Origin: Chlamydoabsidia padenii
Lineage: Eukaryota; Mucoromycota; Mucoromycetes; Mucorales; Cunninghamellaceae
Reading direction: 5' to 3'
Assembly: GCA_025330725.1 (NCBI GenBank)
Contig: JAIWND010000010.1
Span: 620,001-684,000 of the forward strand
Length of the DNA: 64,000 bases
Below are positions 46,968 through 59,434 of the stretch, in pieces; within the stretch, counting starts at the first letter, position 1, and each line of letters starts with the position of its first letter. Both the position numbers and the translations under genes were made by a program. The notes under the pieces were generated by a model. That model ran no database searches, had not been told where the DNA came from, and worked only from the letters and a program-made list of their open reading frames with translations.

Positions 46968-47307
46968 ATGAACCCAATTCGAGTTGGACTTATGCAACCA
47001 AGCAAGCAACAACAACAAGACGACTGTGATGGCTGGCGTGACAAACTGGTGGGCAAGATCATTGTTGGAGATGAAGCTATTACCTCACTTCCTGCTGGCA
47101 CGGTAATGACACTACCCACATGCCATACTATCCATACTCATTCCTTTTTTTTTTTTTTTTTTTTAATAGTTTGTTCGCACAAAGGACTTGCCTAAATCTC
47201 ATCGAGTGCTTGGAACCAATTCTATGGCGACAATGGATTACCGACCCGATCGACTCAACATTCATGTCGACGACGACAAGAGGGTGAAAGGTGTCAACTA
47301 TGGTTAA
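46968..47307 (+). CDS. Peptidase inhibitor I78 family protein
   Basis: Two exons: 46968-47102 and 47170-47307; 90 aa. The I78 pattern is clear: CDGWRDKLVGKIIVGDEA, FVRTKDLPKSHRVLGTNS, MATMDYRPDRLNIHVDDD and KRVKGVNYG. The family contains small serine peptidase inhibitors, some secreted and some intracellular; here no signal peptide is visible. The intron ends in a poly-T acceptor tract. Confidence 0.9.
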
Positions 47308-47925
47308 AACCTCCACGGCTTATCTTAATCTACCACCCATCTCCATCCCTCCTTTTTTTTTTTTTTTTTTTAGTTTACTCTTTATCTTTTGTTATAGCCT
47401 AGTACCATATTATCATTCTTTATAAAAAAAGTCTACTTCTTTTTTTTAAAAAACAAACAAACAAATAAACAAACAAACAAACATACTACCACTGTTGTTT
47501 TACGTAGGTTACTCTTTCAATGAAGTTTTTCTTCTGTCTCCATCATAAACATCATCTTATGGTTTTGTCGAATTGAATGGGCGTGGGTATTTCGTCATTC
47601 TGTGACACAACGGCATACCCACTGTTTTTGGTGCAGCAGCTGATCAGGCATTAGCATCACTTATGCTAGTATTTTTCAATTACCGCCAGGAGGTCACTGA
47701 TTTTTGGGTGGCGAGAGCACACTGGGCAGACAAGCGGGTATTGAATCTAATTAAACTTCAGGGTCCATCTGTCAGATTATACATGAACACCATGATATAT
47801 GGAAGTAGATAGAAAAAGTCAATGTTTAATATGCCAAAGTTTATTATAAAAACAAAGTATACAATATTTATAATTTACAACTATTTTAACAATGTAAATG
47901 ATATAAAAAGGAGAGGGATGTTGTC
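47308..47925. other. Intergenic DNA with CAAA microsatellite
   Basis: An AAAC/CAAA tract is at 47451-47484. No gene supported. Confidence 0.5.
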
Positions 47926-50576
47926 TCATTCCTCCAAGAGCCATTGATGACTTCGCTTCAACCATTTGTTCATCAAGATGTCGAAATCCCGCATAACAAA
48001 GCTGCATATCACGGTATGAAGCGTTTCATCGCACGTTAGTGTATTTTGCAAGAGGTTGTCATAGATAGATGATTTGTTCATAGTCCCAGCCAATGCCATG
48101 AAAGTTACCTTCCATTCATCTATTCCCCCACAAAAAAAGAATGGCATGAGTCTACATGGATTCCATCCCGCAAAGGAGCAGTACCTACCTAAAATGTTTG
48201 TCATCGTGAATAATCGTGTCAGGGTTGAGGTATAATCACAAAGTTGATCTTCCCTAGGTTAGATAAAAAAAAAAAAAAAAAAGAGAGAGAGAGAGGTAAA
48301 TGAGTTGATCCTATATCATTTCCACACATCTAATAAAAAAGTAAAAGACTTACAGTGGTTTGATTTCTATCCTTATCCGATCAACGGATTTAGACAATCT
48401 GTTGCTCCAAATGTTGAGTGGGTCCTTGAGAATGGTAGATTTGGGTCGTGGATGTGTCTGTTGTTCTGACAACCTCTTGGAGATCTGCTGTTGTGCTCCA
48501 TTTACTGCCGGTGAAGCCAACGATGTCCCGCCAAAGGTATGGTTGATGTGATCCAAGATATGATCCAGTTTGTTAAGCAAATAGAGTGCTTCCGTTGTGA
48601 TATCATGCTGATCCAGATGGTGTTGATCGAACAGTCGAGTAATATCACGCATTCGCCCAAGCACAGTCAAGACTTGTTCGCAGGATGCCATTTTCGATTC
48701 CATGGCGGGTAGTCGTACTTGAGTTTGATACCAAAGTTGTTTAGGTGCATAAATTCGATCCGTGATATATCCGCCTTGTTCCATACTTACAAGAAGCCGT
48801 GTCATCAGTTTGGGGTGTGTAATGACTCTTTTGCTGCTGGGTGTAGCCATAGTGTGGGTGGTATTGTATAGTGACGAGTGGCGTAATGTTGGTGCAGGTG
48901 GCAGTTTCCAAGAATCCATACATGGCATCATTGATTCGGTCAAAACAGGTGTCGAGTAGGATACTTCTTTTGTTTTATGCTCCATGTGATTTTTCGGTAA
49001 AGGGATAGTGATCTGATGATGTCTGGCTGTTTTAGGTGATTTGTTGCGCTTGGGCCAAAAGTTGATTGTTTTAATGTTGTTGTTGTTGAATGGTGTTGAA
49101 AGAACACCATGTTTTGTTTTCCTATTGCTGTTATCACTACCACGCGATGAGCACCGAGACATGATGGATGAGACACTTTTAGAGCTGGTTGATCGTGACA
49201 TTGGTGGAGAAACTGGCTGCTGTGGAGCATATACTGATTGTATGCTGATTGTATCTATTGCGTTTGGTGATAAAGGTCCATGTTTCGTATCTTCCAATAC
49301 AGGTGTCATGGGATGAGATAAAGCAGAATTGGTTTGGTTAGAGCATTCAGCCATCATAGTGAGAGATGGAGTCGAGTTTTCAGCTGTGGAATGGCTAGTA
49401 TCATTGATAAAGGGAACAATGCCATCGCCAGAATTCAAGTCAGGCCAGATCAGAGGATAAGAGGATGATGCATTACTGGACAATGGAGAGGAAGTGTTCT
49501 CATTATCAGAGGCATGTGTGTTTGAGTAACATTGTGTTGGCGAGCAGAGAGATGGTGAACAAGTCGAGTCGGATGTCAAAATGGATGTTGCTGACGATGT
49601 AGGCTGAGACGGTTGTAGAGTGCAAGTGCTGCTTGTTGTTGTTAATGTCGATGTTGAAGGTGACAATGATAATGTTAATGATGTTTCCATTTTTCGTGTG
49701 TACTTCATTCCATCAGTGTTGGTGTAGTGAGAATCGTCGTATCTAGAGTCATATTGTATGGGTTGACACTTGACTGCTTGACTAGTTGTATTACTGCTAT
49801 TTTTTTTCTGATGAAGAGGATGGGTAGATGCTAACATGGGTATCGGTCCCACATGTAGATTATTGCTGGTTCGCCTTGTTGATTCCAAATTAAAGTAATC
49901 TTCATCCACCGGTAGCTTTGTAGTTGTCAAGACATTTAAGTTGTCCAATCCAGATAGGCGTCGATATTGACTTCTCGACCCTACATGGATGTAAAAAAAG
50001 TCCCCCCCCCCTAGCCGTTATTTATATGCCCTTTGTATATGGTAAGCTTTTCTTCTTTTAGTCTTACCTTGAATTTTGCAAGATGCATATGGCTTGTTCA
50101 TGGATAAAACCGGTGAGCTTTTGGACGGCATAACAGATATAATGGGAGGCAAATCAGGCAATATCAGATGGTCTTGGGTGGATTGTTCTTGGCCAAAAAG
50201 AGTCGTTGACTGAGGCTCCTTTGCTGATTTCCCTGTCGACAGAGATGAATAATCAGATGTATGATATACTACACCAAGATTAGAATCAGTAACGGATAGC
50301 AGCAAGTTTGACGCTTGAGTGTTAGATTGATCTAGCGCTGTTATTGTCCGGTTACTATAGGTGTCAGACTAGATTGAAGAAGAAGATATATGAGTTTATT
50401 TGCGTGTTTTCTTTTCGAGTCATACTTACTAGATTGATGCACCCACCTGTTAATTCGAATGACTTGTTCAATAACATGGTGGGTTTGCTGCATTCATTCA
50501 AGACTTGTTTAGAGGTGCCTTTACCATTGCTCAACACCGTGCTATTTGCTATTGTTGAAGTTGTTGTTGGTGTCAT
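47926..50576 (-). CDS. Large Ser/Thr-rich protein with conserved helical C-terminus, unknown
   Basis: Five exons: 50430-50576, 50068-50368, 48354-49980, 48189-48253, 47926-48119; 777 aa. The first 500 residues are disordered, Ser/Thr-rich and probably phosphorylated. The C-terminal region is folded: MTRLLVSMEQGGYITDRIYA, PKQLWYQTQVRLPAMESKMA, SCEQVLTVLGRMRDITRLFD, then a helical bundle ending KWLKRSHQWLLEE. I recall similar PKxLWxQ blocks in fungal proteins but cannot name the family. The ATG at 50576 is the first in frame; the frame stays open to about 50710 and may have an upstream exon (50780-50801). Confidence 0.65.
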
Positions 50577-51792
50577 TCCTAAAGTACGTTGATGTATCCG
50601 CTTAGTCGCTTTCACTGTTTGATTTGTTGAGATTGCTGGTATAATGTCTACAATTGGGCCACTGGAAAGTGTGAGTAAAGGCTTGTTTAGTATTGACTGA
50701 GGGAGCAGATCTAAAACATGGGCAAGATTAGTTTGTCAAAGTTCATTGGTATTAAGTAATGACCCCTTCACTTACATAGTAAAGTCACACCGGAATACTA
50801 TAAAACAATAAAGGCAAAGATAGGATGGGTAAGGCTAATGGAGGGAAGAGATACAAAGAAATATAATATATGAAAAAAGACGAAATTTATAAAAAGGGAC
50901 GCGGAGTTTGAACATTGTTCGCTTGGATGATCGTGTCACAGTTGATTCAACTTGCCCTCCCCCCCTTTTTTTTCCCCTCCAATTACTTTCATCAATATTG
51001 TCTTTGTCTATATCTCTCTATCTTTTCTTTTTAGAAATTGATTTGGCTTTATGCATACCCCTTCAGTGTATCATCATAAAATAGCGACGCCGGGGATGAT
51101 CAAAGAGATCGTCTCTCTCTCGTCAATATTCTAATCCCGCAAATCATCATCAATGCAAATTTGGTACTATACTTCATTTGAGTAAAAGTGAATAGGACAA
51201 AGCCGAAGCAGTTACCATATAAAGAAGAAATGAGTAACCTGACTTGTATGAAGGTAAACCGTTTTAAACCCGTTCTTGCACGAGAATCAGGTCAATGTTC
51301 GGTCTGAATTAGTAAAATCCACGTTGCTGGTGTCGGGGATTCAATCATGTAAATGCTCGATGTGAACATGACTGGGGATCCTACTTTGTATACGTAAGTT
51401 ACAAATGTACAAACTTTTTTTGAGGATAAACCACAAGTATAAATAATTGCTTTATCACATGACGTTTACTTTATTTGATGGTAACCAAGGGAACTAGCAC
51501 TTTTTTATTGATCCAAAGATCTAGGAAATAAAAAGACAGGAGAAGACTACATACACTTGGTCATCGTGATCAATGATAATGTGTAACTGTTTTTTGTAAT
51601 GTGCGAATTGTTTATTTATGTTTTTATTTAAAAAAAGTCAAATGAGCAAAATAAAAGGTAAAGGGTAAACATCAAATGAAGAGAAAGAATGATACAAATT
51701 ATATATAATGTAAATATATAATAAATAATAATAATAATAATAATAATAATAGTAAAAGAGAAGAGAGGGGGGGGTAAATCTACAACTACCAT
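50577..51792. other. Promoter and intergenic DNA
   Basis: Possible 5' exons of the large Ser-rich gene at 50577-50710. A TTTATAAA-like element (50886-50893) and GCGGAGTTTGAA (50901-50912) follow, and CTAATCCCGC is at 51131-51140. An AAT microsatellite lies at 51727-51752, just beyond the next gene's 3' end. Confidence 0.45.
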
Positions 51793-52495
51793 TTATCGGA
51801 CAGTGACATCGTACATGGGATGATGTAAAAGAGCTTGACCAGTACTTGGGTTGATGATGGGAATAACACGACTGTTGATCATTGATGATACTGAAGATGA
51901 AGATGAAGATGCCGAAGAGGTAAATGATGATGTTGATGACGTTGAAGAAGGTCTTTCTTGGTGATAAGAATGACCATATGTCGTTTGATAATTTGATTCA
52001 TGTTGATAATACTGTTGCTTTTGTCTTTGTTGTTGTAATACCGCTACTGGTGTCATGTTGACAGGATTAATAATAGGGATTGCCCGTAGTTTCACTGGAG
52101 AAGCAGAGTTATAGGACACAGGTGGTGATGACCTTGGTGAGGAATACGGTGATCGTTGTTGGATTCTGCTACGATGTGCTGCCACCTATGGGGGGGTTTT
52201 TTTTTTTAAAAAAAAAATAAAAAGAGAGAGACAGTTTTAGTTGGTTGTTCATACCATCAAGGTGTTTCCCACTAACCTCTTCAAAACTTGATAATGGACA
52301 GAATTCTACATCGTCGTAAAAGTTTCTTGCCAGTTCATGTTGGGTTCTAAAGTGTTCCAGGCGGCCTACTATTAAAAAAAGACATTAGTCAAGAGTACTA
52401 CATAGTTAATCCCACTATTATCCCACTAGTGCTGGAAATGTGCATCCTACAACAGTACCTGATGAGTAACCACTATCGTAACTTGATAAAGACAT
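51793..52495 (-). CDS. Ser-rich hypothetical protein with a duplicated IPIINP motif
   Basis: Three exons: 52459-52495, 52277-52368, 51793-52185; 173 aa. N-terminus MSLSSYDSGYSS, then GRLEHFRTQHELARNFYDDV. Two copies of IPIINP occur (RAIPIINPVNMTPVAVL and RVIPIINPSTGQALLHHP, the latter near the C-terminus), separated by a Gln/Ser-rich linker with a long Ser run. The repeated motif may be a linear interaction site. No domain recognised. Confidence 0.65.
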
Positions 52496-54292
52496 AATAT
52501 ATAAATATAAGGGTGTTGTATGTAAAGAAGGATATAAACAAAGTTGGAAGGAAAGAAAAAAGAAGAAAAAGAAATATAGAAAAAAAAAGTGTCTGATTAA
52601 ATAGGCGACCCGCCCCGATTTTTGGCTTTTTGGTGAAAAAGAGCGTAAATGAGTGAGGAGGCTCTCCTGTGGTTTCCCTCCTTAATGCGCGGATACAATT
52701 AGTGTTACACATACCTGTTTGTGCGTCAGATCCATTTATAGCTTATAGATGTAATCCCCTCACTGATTCCCACTACAACCACCAGTCATGCTCCAAATAC
52801 AGTCAGTCATCCGAGAAGAATGTTAAAGATAATCTTTATTTTTACAATATACTATTCTACTATTCATCCTATTATAACTATACTACTCTATTAAGATGAC
52901 TTGATAGGAAGCAGTCCTTCAACCCCGAGTAAGACAGTTGATCAAGTTTTTAAGGAATACCTAACTTCCCACCAAATAAAAAAAAAAAAAAATCCCGACT
53001 GTTCTCTTTTTCATAATGAACCTGTTTGCTTTTCTTTTTTAATTGTAGAGTCGTAATCAAGTTTACCAACCTTTTGGTACAGCCTGAGTATCGTTGCAGA
53101 TCACACAACCATCCACCTTGGCACTATTGGAAATTAAACAAAATGCTTCGGTTAATACTTTTTCCTTTTTTTTTTTTTTTTTGAAAAAATTAGATCATCT
53201 GACTTGTCTTCGAGACAGTTCTCGAGAGAGGTCAATCCATATTAGAGTGTATTCTATTTGATATCCTGTCCATTTATGGAGACAAAGAAGGAATTAACAA
53301 AAATAAAAAAAATAAAAAAATAAAAAGGAGTAAGTCAATAGGAGTTTTTGTTTGCCTTCTTCTGCATCATCATCATTCACCTACTTACATGACGATCCAA
53401 GTTCAATAGCTAGATGAATTCACTGTTAATAGACAAGAGTATTGTCCACATGAGCTGACACAAGATCCATTGGGATAGCAGTAAGTGTGCGATGACACCT
53501 TCATCATGGCCAAGTATCAAAGCTATTTCTAGAAACATTAAAGAAGACCATTAAATACAGACATGTCATCATTACCTATACTTGCACGAGTTTTATCATC
53601 TCCATTTAGATATCAGCGAGCTTATGCCATGTCAACTATCCATCAGCGAAAATAGTTTTGAGTGTAGATCCAGACACGTGGAAACCTAAACTATATACAT
53701 ATAAAATCCCCAATTGAGTTACCTACATTGTTTTTTTGGTGTTCAATTGTAGTACGGACGTTTCCTAATGGTAAGTTCACCTATCTTTTGTTTGTAAACA
53801 TATAAAAGAGACTTGTCACCCAGGCATCAAGTTCCCTTTTTTCTTTTTTACTTGCTGTCATTACGGTACCTACGTTTTCACAACAAGGCATAACCACCAG
53901 TACTATCAAAAAAGAAGGAATTCAATTCGTCATTGCAGATAGCTTCTTTTTTCTTATCCTTTATTACCTGTTATTTCCGCAGTGACAATACATGTGTCTT
54001 TCATTTTCTCATTGTGAAGAAAAAAGAAAAGGGGAAAAAAGAGAGAAGCGGGTGTGAGCTTTTTCATTCGAGCGGCATTTCAAATAAAGCGGCATTTCAA
54101 ATTCCCCATTCTAATAATGGAGGCGTCAAAAAAGCTCTTTCTTCTCCCTCCTCTTTCTCGTAACTTGTAATGGCCAACTATAACTCACAAAGGCAACACC
54201 ATTGAATAGGATCAAGTAGAAATTACTCTGGATGGTGGTCTCACTAACGAAGAACTTTTTTTTTTGGGGGGGGGGTCTGCAGGACGACCTAA
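52496..54292. other. Gene-poor stretch with Cys-rich fragments
   Basis: Minus-strand fragments suggest secreted Cys-rich exons: 53403-53507 (MMKVSSHTYCYPNGSCVSSC GQYSC...) and 53063-53130 (AKVDGCVICNDTQAVPKGW then stop). They could not be joined. Two tandem GCGGCATTTCAAAT copies lie at 54071-54084 and 54089-54101. Confidence 0.3.
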
Positions 54293-54700
54293 ATGATTCC
54301 ACTGTTTTATACAACTTGCACCAACCTCAGTCATCCTATATACAACCAAACTGACGAACAAGAAGACTTTTACATTCTCTCCTTTTATGAATTCATACGT
54401 CTCGAACAATGAACCCAGCATCGGCTCTTCCATTCTCTGTTGGACAATATAACAAGCCAGTGACTGGTGGAAGGAGGTAACTACAAATGGTCTCGGTTCA
54501 ATTCCGGGGGTACAACGATGATCAAAAATGTATATCTCGAACCATTGGAAAAGGGTGGCTGGATACTTGCTGATCTGTGGTGTGACGGTGGAAGCAAGAA
54601 GAAGATGGCCCTCACCTACATATGTATCATCTTCAAAGGATACACACCATATCATCCAGGAAACAAAGGTAAACAAAAGAAGACGAAAAAAAAGGGGTAG
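54293..54700 (+). CDS. Possible two-exon hypothetical protein
   Basis: Exons 54293-54398 and 54474-54700 join in phase to 110 aa: MIPLFYTTCTNLSHPIYNQT, DEQEDFYILSFYEFIRGNYK, WSRFNSGGTTMIKNVYLEPL, then LADLWCDGGSKKKMALTYIC and a Lys-rich tail. AATAAA-like sequence lies about 130 bp downstream. The donor (GTCTCG) is poor. A 154-codon minus-strand frame (54212-54676) overlaps it, and only one of the two can be the gene. Confidence 0.38.
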
Positions 54701-55212
54701 GGGTATATGATTGTTTCTATTACTTTGAATAGGATTGGTATTGACTAGTTATCAACAACTGGGCAAAAAAAAAAAAAAAAAAACATTATAGTATAGTATA
54801 GTATCGATTGATTTATAAAATGTCACTTTGTAATAAATAATTATTATGTCTATTTGTCTTACAAGGCTCATCACTATTGTTTTGGAAATCCTCTTCCTTT
54901 CAACCCCTTTTTACAACATGCGACACACAGGGTTTACCAACCATTCATTTTTAATCTCCGCCATTTTTGATGAAAGCTTAAAATGTTCCTTTTGATTTTC
55001 ATTGGGAGCTTCTTCTTTCTCCTCTATTTTTTTTTTTTTTCTTTCTCTTCGTCTTCTTTTTCTCTTTTATATATTTTTATCTTCCTTCTTCTCACACTTC
55101 CTTTAATCTATCACCTACTATACTCTATACATCAAGTCATTCCTTAGATTCCATCTACTATCACTTTTTTTATCTCCACCTATTTTTATAAAACCAATCT
55201 TACTTACATATC
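54701..55212. other. Promoter region of the Sds3-like gene
   Basis: CT-rich and AT-rich DNA with TTTATATATTTTTAT at 55065-55079 and a long pyrimidine tract before the ATG. A GTATA microsatellite is at 54789-54805. No gene. Confidence 0.5.
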
Positions 55213-57305
55213 ATGTTACCTCAACTTAGTTATGTCGTAGCTCAAGCGGGCGTTGATTCAAGACCTCCTCCCATGTTACCTCGTCTAACTAAACCTTTTT
55301 ATGCCAATGGTGACTCTACAATGACAAGTACGACTAGTTCTTTAACTGGTGCATCTGGTCTGGATCGTTCGCAATATACACCTTCTTACTATATGCGACC
55401 TGGGTCTTCTCCACCTCCTCATCCTCCTCTTTTACCATTACCAACTAACACGTCTTCCTCGGCATCGTCTGCATCTACTTTGACAACAGCTGCTACTCTT
55501 TCGTCTCCTTATGTATATCCATCCTCGTCCACACTGTCAAATCCTTCAAGTACTACTAATTTGGGCAATACAAACAAGATACCTTGTTCATCGGTTACCG
55601 GACCGGATACAGCTCGTGCAGGGCATTCCTTCACTCCAAAACAACGTAAACAACAATTATCTCCTTCTATGGCGACTAATCCATCTACTGTATCAACAAC
55701 GACATCTTCATCATCACCTTATTCTTCTACTCAGTATCGTCAACAACAACAAGCGTCAATAGGATCATCAGGGTATTCACAACAGGCATCCATCCCCTAT
55801 GCTTCAACATCTACTGTCTATCCCACCTATCAATCAAGTGACCCTTCTTGGCCTCATCGGGTAACTGCCCCTTTTGTGGAACCTGGCAAGTCTTCCTCCT
55901 CGTCGCCTTCTACTAACTCATATGCAACTACTTTCCCAACATATACCACCTCGACACAATCTATAACTCCTGCTTCTTCTTCTTCTTTGGATTATCATCA
56001 TTCTACAAGGCAACCATACCAGCAACAACACAAGAGCAAACAGCAAAAGAAACAGCAACAACAGCAACAACAACAACACCAATTTGAATACCAGTATCAA
56101 AATCAACAAGAGTTACAACCAGTATCAGACCAACAGCGGCACCGACCTCGTGGATTCATGGTACCTGATAACAGCATCATTCAGGATAATATGAATGAAA
56201 TCCACCATTATTCTCATCCACCCACCACTCTTGATTATCATCACCAACAAGCCTATGGAAACACTAGTTACACAGCAGCTTCTCGTCGTATGGAACACTT
56301 GAAGGAATGGAATCAACTATTGACATGGATGGATCATGAATTTTGGGAACAAAGTGAAGAGTAAGTTTATTTTTGGGAAAACATGTGGAACGGCGGAGCT
56401 CACGTGAAGCTACTAGCAAAATGGTTGGTGCTTGGATTTAACACAAAGCTTGTTTATGTAGGATTTATCATGAAAAGCTGTCTTCTTTACAACAAGAACT
56501 GAAATCACTTCAAAATGGTAAGAAGGAAATAAGGGGAAGGGTAGGGGATTGATTATTAACAGAATACCTTGATTTATTTATGATGTAGATACTCATGTTC
56601 CTTTCCGGGATTTAGTATCGGACTTGGAATTGAAACGGGAAACAATGATCGCTGATGCGGAGTGCTTTTTGAACTACCAGTTGGAATGGATGGAACAACT
56701 TTATGAAGAAGATGTGGCCATCATTGAAGAAGAATACAATGTAAGTAAAAGGAAAAGCAAATAAAAAAAGACGCAATAGCTTATCTTTTTTGATCTATAT
56801 AGAACAAACAACGACATTTACAGGACGCAATCTTGGCCGTGATTGAAGATCGGAAAAAACAGGTCAAAGAAGAAAAGGACGATCATTTGAATGAAAAAGG
56901 TAAAACAGAAAGATAAAAATGAAATGTATGCTTGGTCTAATTTTTTTTTTTTAAAAAAAAAAATGCACAGACCTGATAGGTGAAGCTTATTCCCGCGTAA
57001 CGAACAAACGAACTCTACGAAAACGACCGCCTACTGAACATTCTCGAAATGATTCTCGTAAACGACATGGTAAGTGACCTGATATCCACTGGATGTTATA
57101 TACTAAACTCTTTATTATTAATCACAATGTTATAGCTCGACATGCTGCTTCTCTTCAAACGGATACCAATAGCTCATTAGGAAAAGAAGAAGAAGAACTG
57201 GAAGACGAACTAGAGATGATGAAGGTAAGAATCATTGGCATAAAAAGGAGCGAACCTCATACTAACACATCTTTTTATTCTTAGACCAATCTTTACTCTC
57301 TATGA
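55213..57305 (+). CDS. Sds3-like histone deacetylase complex subunit
   Basis: Seven exons: 55213-56360, 56462-56517, 56589-56740, 56803-56899, 56971-57069, 57136-57224, 57285-57305; 553 aa. The first 360 residues are Ser/Pro/Gln-rich and disordered. The Sds3/BRMS1 domain follows: YHEKLSSLQQELKSLQN, DTHVPFRDLVSDLELKRETM, IADAECFLNYQLEWMEQLYE and EDVAIIEEEYNNKQRHLQDA, a long coiled coil that dimerises and recruits Rpd3/HDAC with Sin3. A basic KRTLRKRPP stretch follows. It likely acts as an Rpd3L/Sin3 corepressor scaffold. Confidence 0.85.
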
Positions 57306-57954
57306 TACTGTCACCAAAACACAATAGCTTTACTTTGGACCCCTCGTCCTATTTGTTTTGATACATTAAAATTATCTCTTACCTATTCACCATACATTTC
57401 AATTGCTTTTTATATTCATAACTATATATATACATATATACAGACACGTACATTTAGTATCCCCTAACATATCCACTGTTTATCATGTATACTTGTTGCC
57501 TTTAGTAGAATAGGTTACAATATAATGCTTTTATCATCATCCTCGGTCATCAAGTGTAGTTTACTATAATTACACCCCCTAATACATACAATAAAGTGGT
57601 TATTTTATATATATATATACAAAGACTTCTTGATTCTATACATGTAGGACACGTGGATATTTAAAACGCCGCTTTTTCGGTTTTTGCATGATTTCCTTTT
57701 TTGACACAATAGTTGTGCGCTAAAATAAAAGGTTATAAAGTGATGCAATGTACACATGATACTACAAGTCCAGTATCAAATATATATAAACAACATGATT
57801 AACCCCATTATCAAAGATGAAGTTGTCACTTTTTCTTTATTATGCAGAATAGATCATATACAAAAGATTATTTTTTTTTTAAAAAAAAAAAAAGTAGGCC
57901 AAGTGTGATGGGGGGGGGGAGTGACTAAACTATAAGTGGGTAATGATGGTGGAT
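57306..57954. other. Convergent 3' flanks
   Basis: No gene. TTTAAAACGCCGC (motif variant) lies at 57660-57672, and TATATATATA tracts are at 57425-57441 and 57607-57618. Confidence 0.5.
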
Positions 57955-59223
57955 TTAAACGGGTAACAAGGGGGTATTTTCATTTACTTCTTTACGACAG
58001 ACATCGGATTTGCATACAGGACACTACCAAGAATATATATAAAGTCAGTATGATGTCGCAGCCCACTTTTTTTCCTTTTTTAACTTACAAACTTTTTGTG
58101 ACCAGTGAGCCAAGCGTCGACACAGGTAGAGTGAAAGTCATGTTTACAAGGTAGTACTCGTAGGACATCACCGTCCGTATAGTCTTCTAGACAAATAGCG
58201 CATTCAACATGTCGATACGTATCATCATTGTTTTCCTTGAGTTTATCCTTCTTGAAGGTTCGTAATGGTAACTTTGTGACAAAGTCAGTAGGTGCCAGAT
58301 CTTCTTTACGTTGTTGTCGTTGTCGCATCCTCCATGTCGTATAAATAAAGAGCATCATTACTGCGGGTGATAAGACAACTACCAGTAACATGTCTAGTAA
58401 GGGCCTAACGTAAAAACCAAAAAAGACACAAGATGTTAGTAGTGTCGTTCGTATGTTTTTTTTTTTTTTACTTTTCTTACCATGTCAATATATCGTCTTG
58501 ATCCATTCGTACTTCCATTGGTTGTTTAAAGAGTTCTGATTGCTGCAGGAGTGATTGATACTGGCGTTGTGCTACAAAGACAGAGGGAATATGTACATCT
58601 GTAGTATCACCTGCGTCATAAAAAGAGGTTTTTGAATACAAAAAAGTTAGCCTGACATGTCATTCATTTGATTACCCGTTCGATCACATTGCTGTTTGAT
58701 TATACTATATCTTTACCTGGAGCATACATTGTTACCCATCCATTATAATACTTGTCTAAAAATACATGGATAATAAAAAAAAACAAGTGTTAGTAGTATG
58801 TATATAAATAAAGTGACGATCCATGATGTGTTTACCTCCTACCACCACAGCAATAGCTCCACTTTGTTGCATGTATCTGACTTTATCAATAAAAGAGCAG
58901 TTGCCTCGTTCTACCAAGGCTATCCATTTATCAGAGGGAGAGTCCACTACTTCACAGCCGTGTCTGAGATCAGGAGAGAGAGGCGCCATCAAGTATCCCG
59001 TTAACCCTTCTTCTGTATTTACTATTCTTGGTCCAAAGGCAGCTATACGATCGACATAGGTTTCATTCGTTGCCTAATAATTTAAAGAGATGGTAAATAT
59101 AAGGCCATTTACTTGCAAAGTCATTAATATACTTACAATGACTGTGATGGAAGCATACACTCCCACTTGAGAGTGATAACCAAGTATTGATAAGGCTAAA
59201 ATAATCCAGGTTGTATAAAACAT
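57955..59223 (-). CDS. PA-TM-RING E3 ubiquitin ligase (RNF13-like)
   Basis: Six exons: 59137-59223, 58836-59073, 58717-58755, 58481-58610, 58089-58404, 57955-58023; 292 aa. Signal peptide (WIILALSILGYHSQVGVYA), protease-associated domain (WIALVERGNCSFIDKVRYMQ, SGAIAVVVGG), one membrane helix (MLLVVVLSPAVMMLFIY) and a C-terminal RING-H2 (VECAICLEDYTDGD, LPCKHDFHSTCVDAWL, CPVCKSD). All eight zinc ligands are present. The last exon begins exactly at CPVC. It is an endosomal/vacuolar membrane ubiquitin ligase. ENTPLL at the tail looks like a sorting signal. Confidence 0.94.
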
Positions 59224-59434
59224 GATGATATAAACAATAGGAGGAAGAGTGATTTATTCAATAAAAAGGGAGAATGAGGAAAGTGAAGAAGAAGGGAAAA
59301 GAATAAAAAAAACCGCAAGTCCGCTATCTAAAAAAGACGGGTGAGAAAGCCCAAAAAATGCAATGATAAAACCCCGCCCACCAACACAAATACCATCAAA
59401 ACAAAATGTACACATAGAGACACCTTTTGACGAG

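Noticed and set aside
54440..54520. tRNA-like T-arm (CTCGGTTCAATTCCGGG) suggesting a tRNA gene
   Set aside because: No matching acceptor, D-arm or anticodon arm can be drawn upstream. The sequence is better explained as coding DNA or chance.
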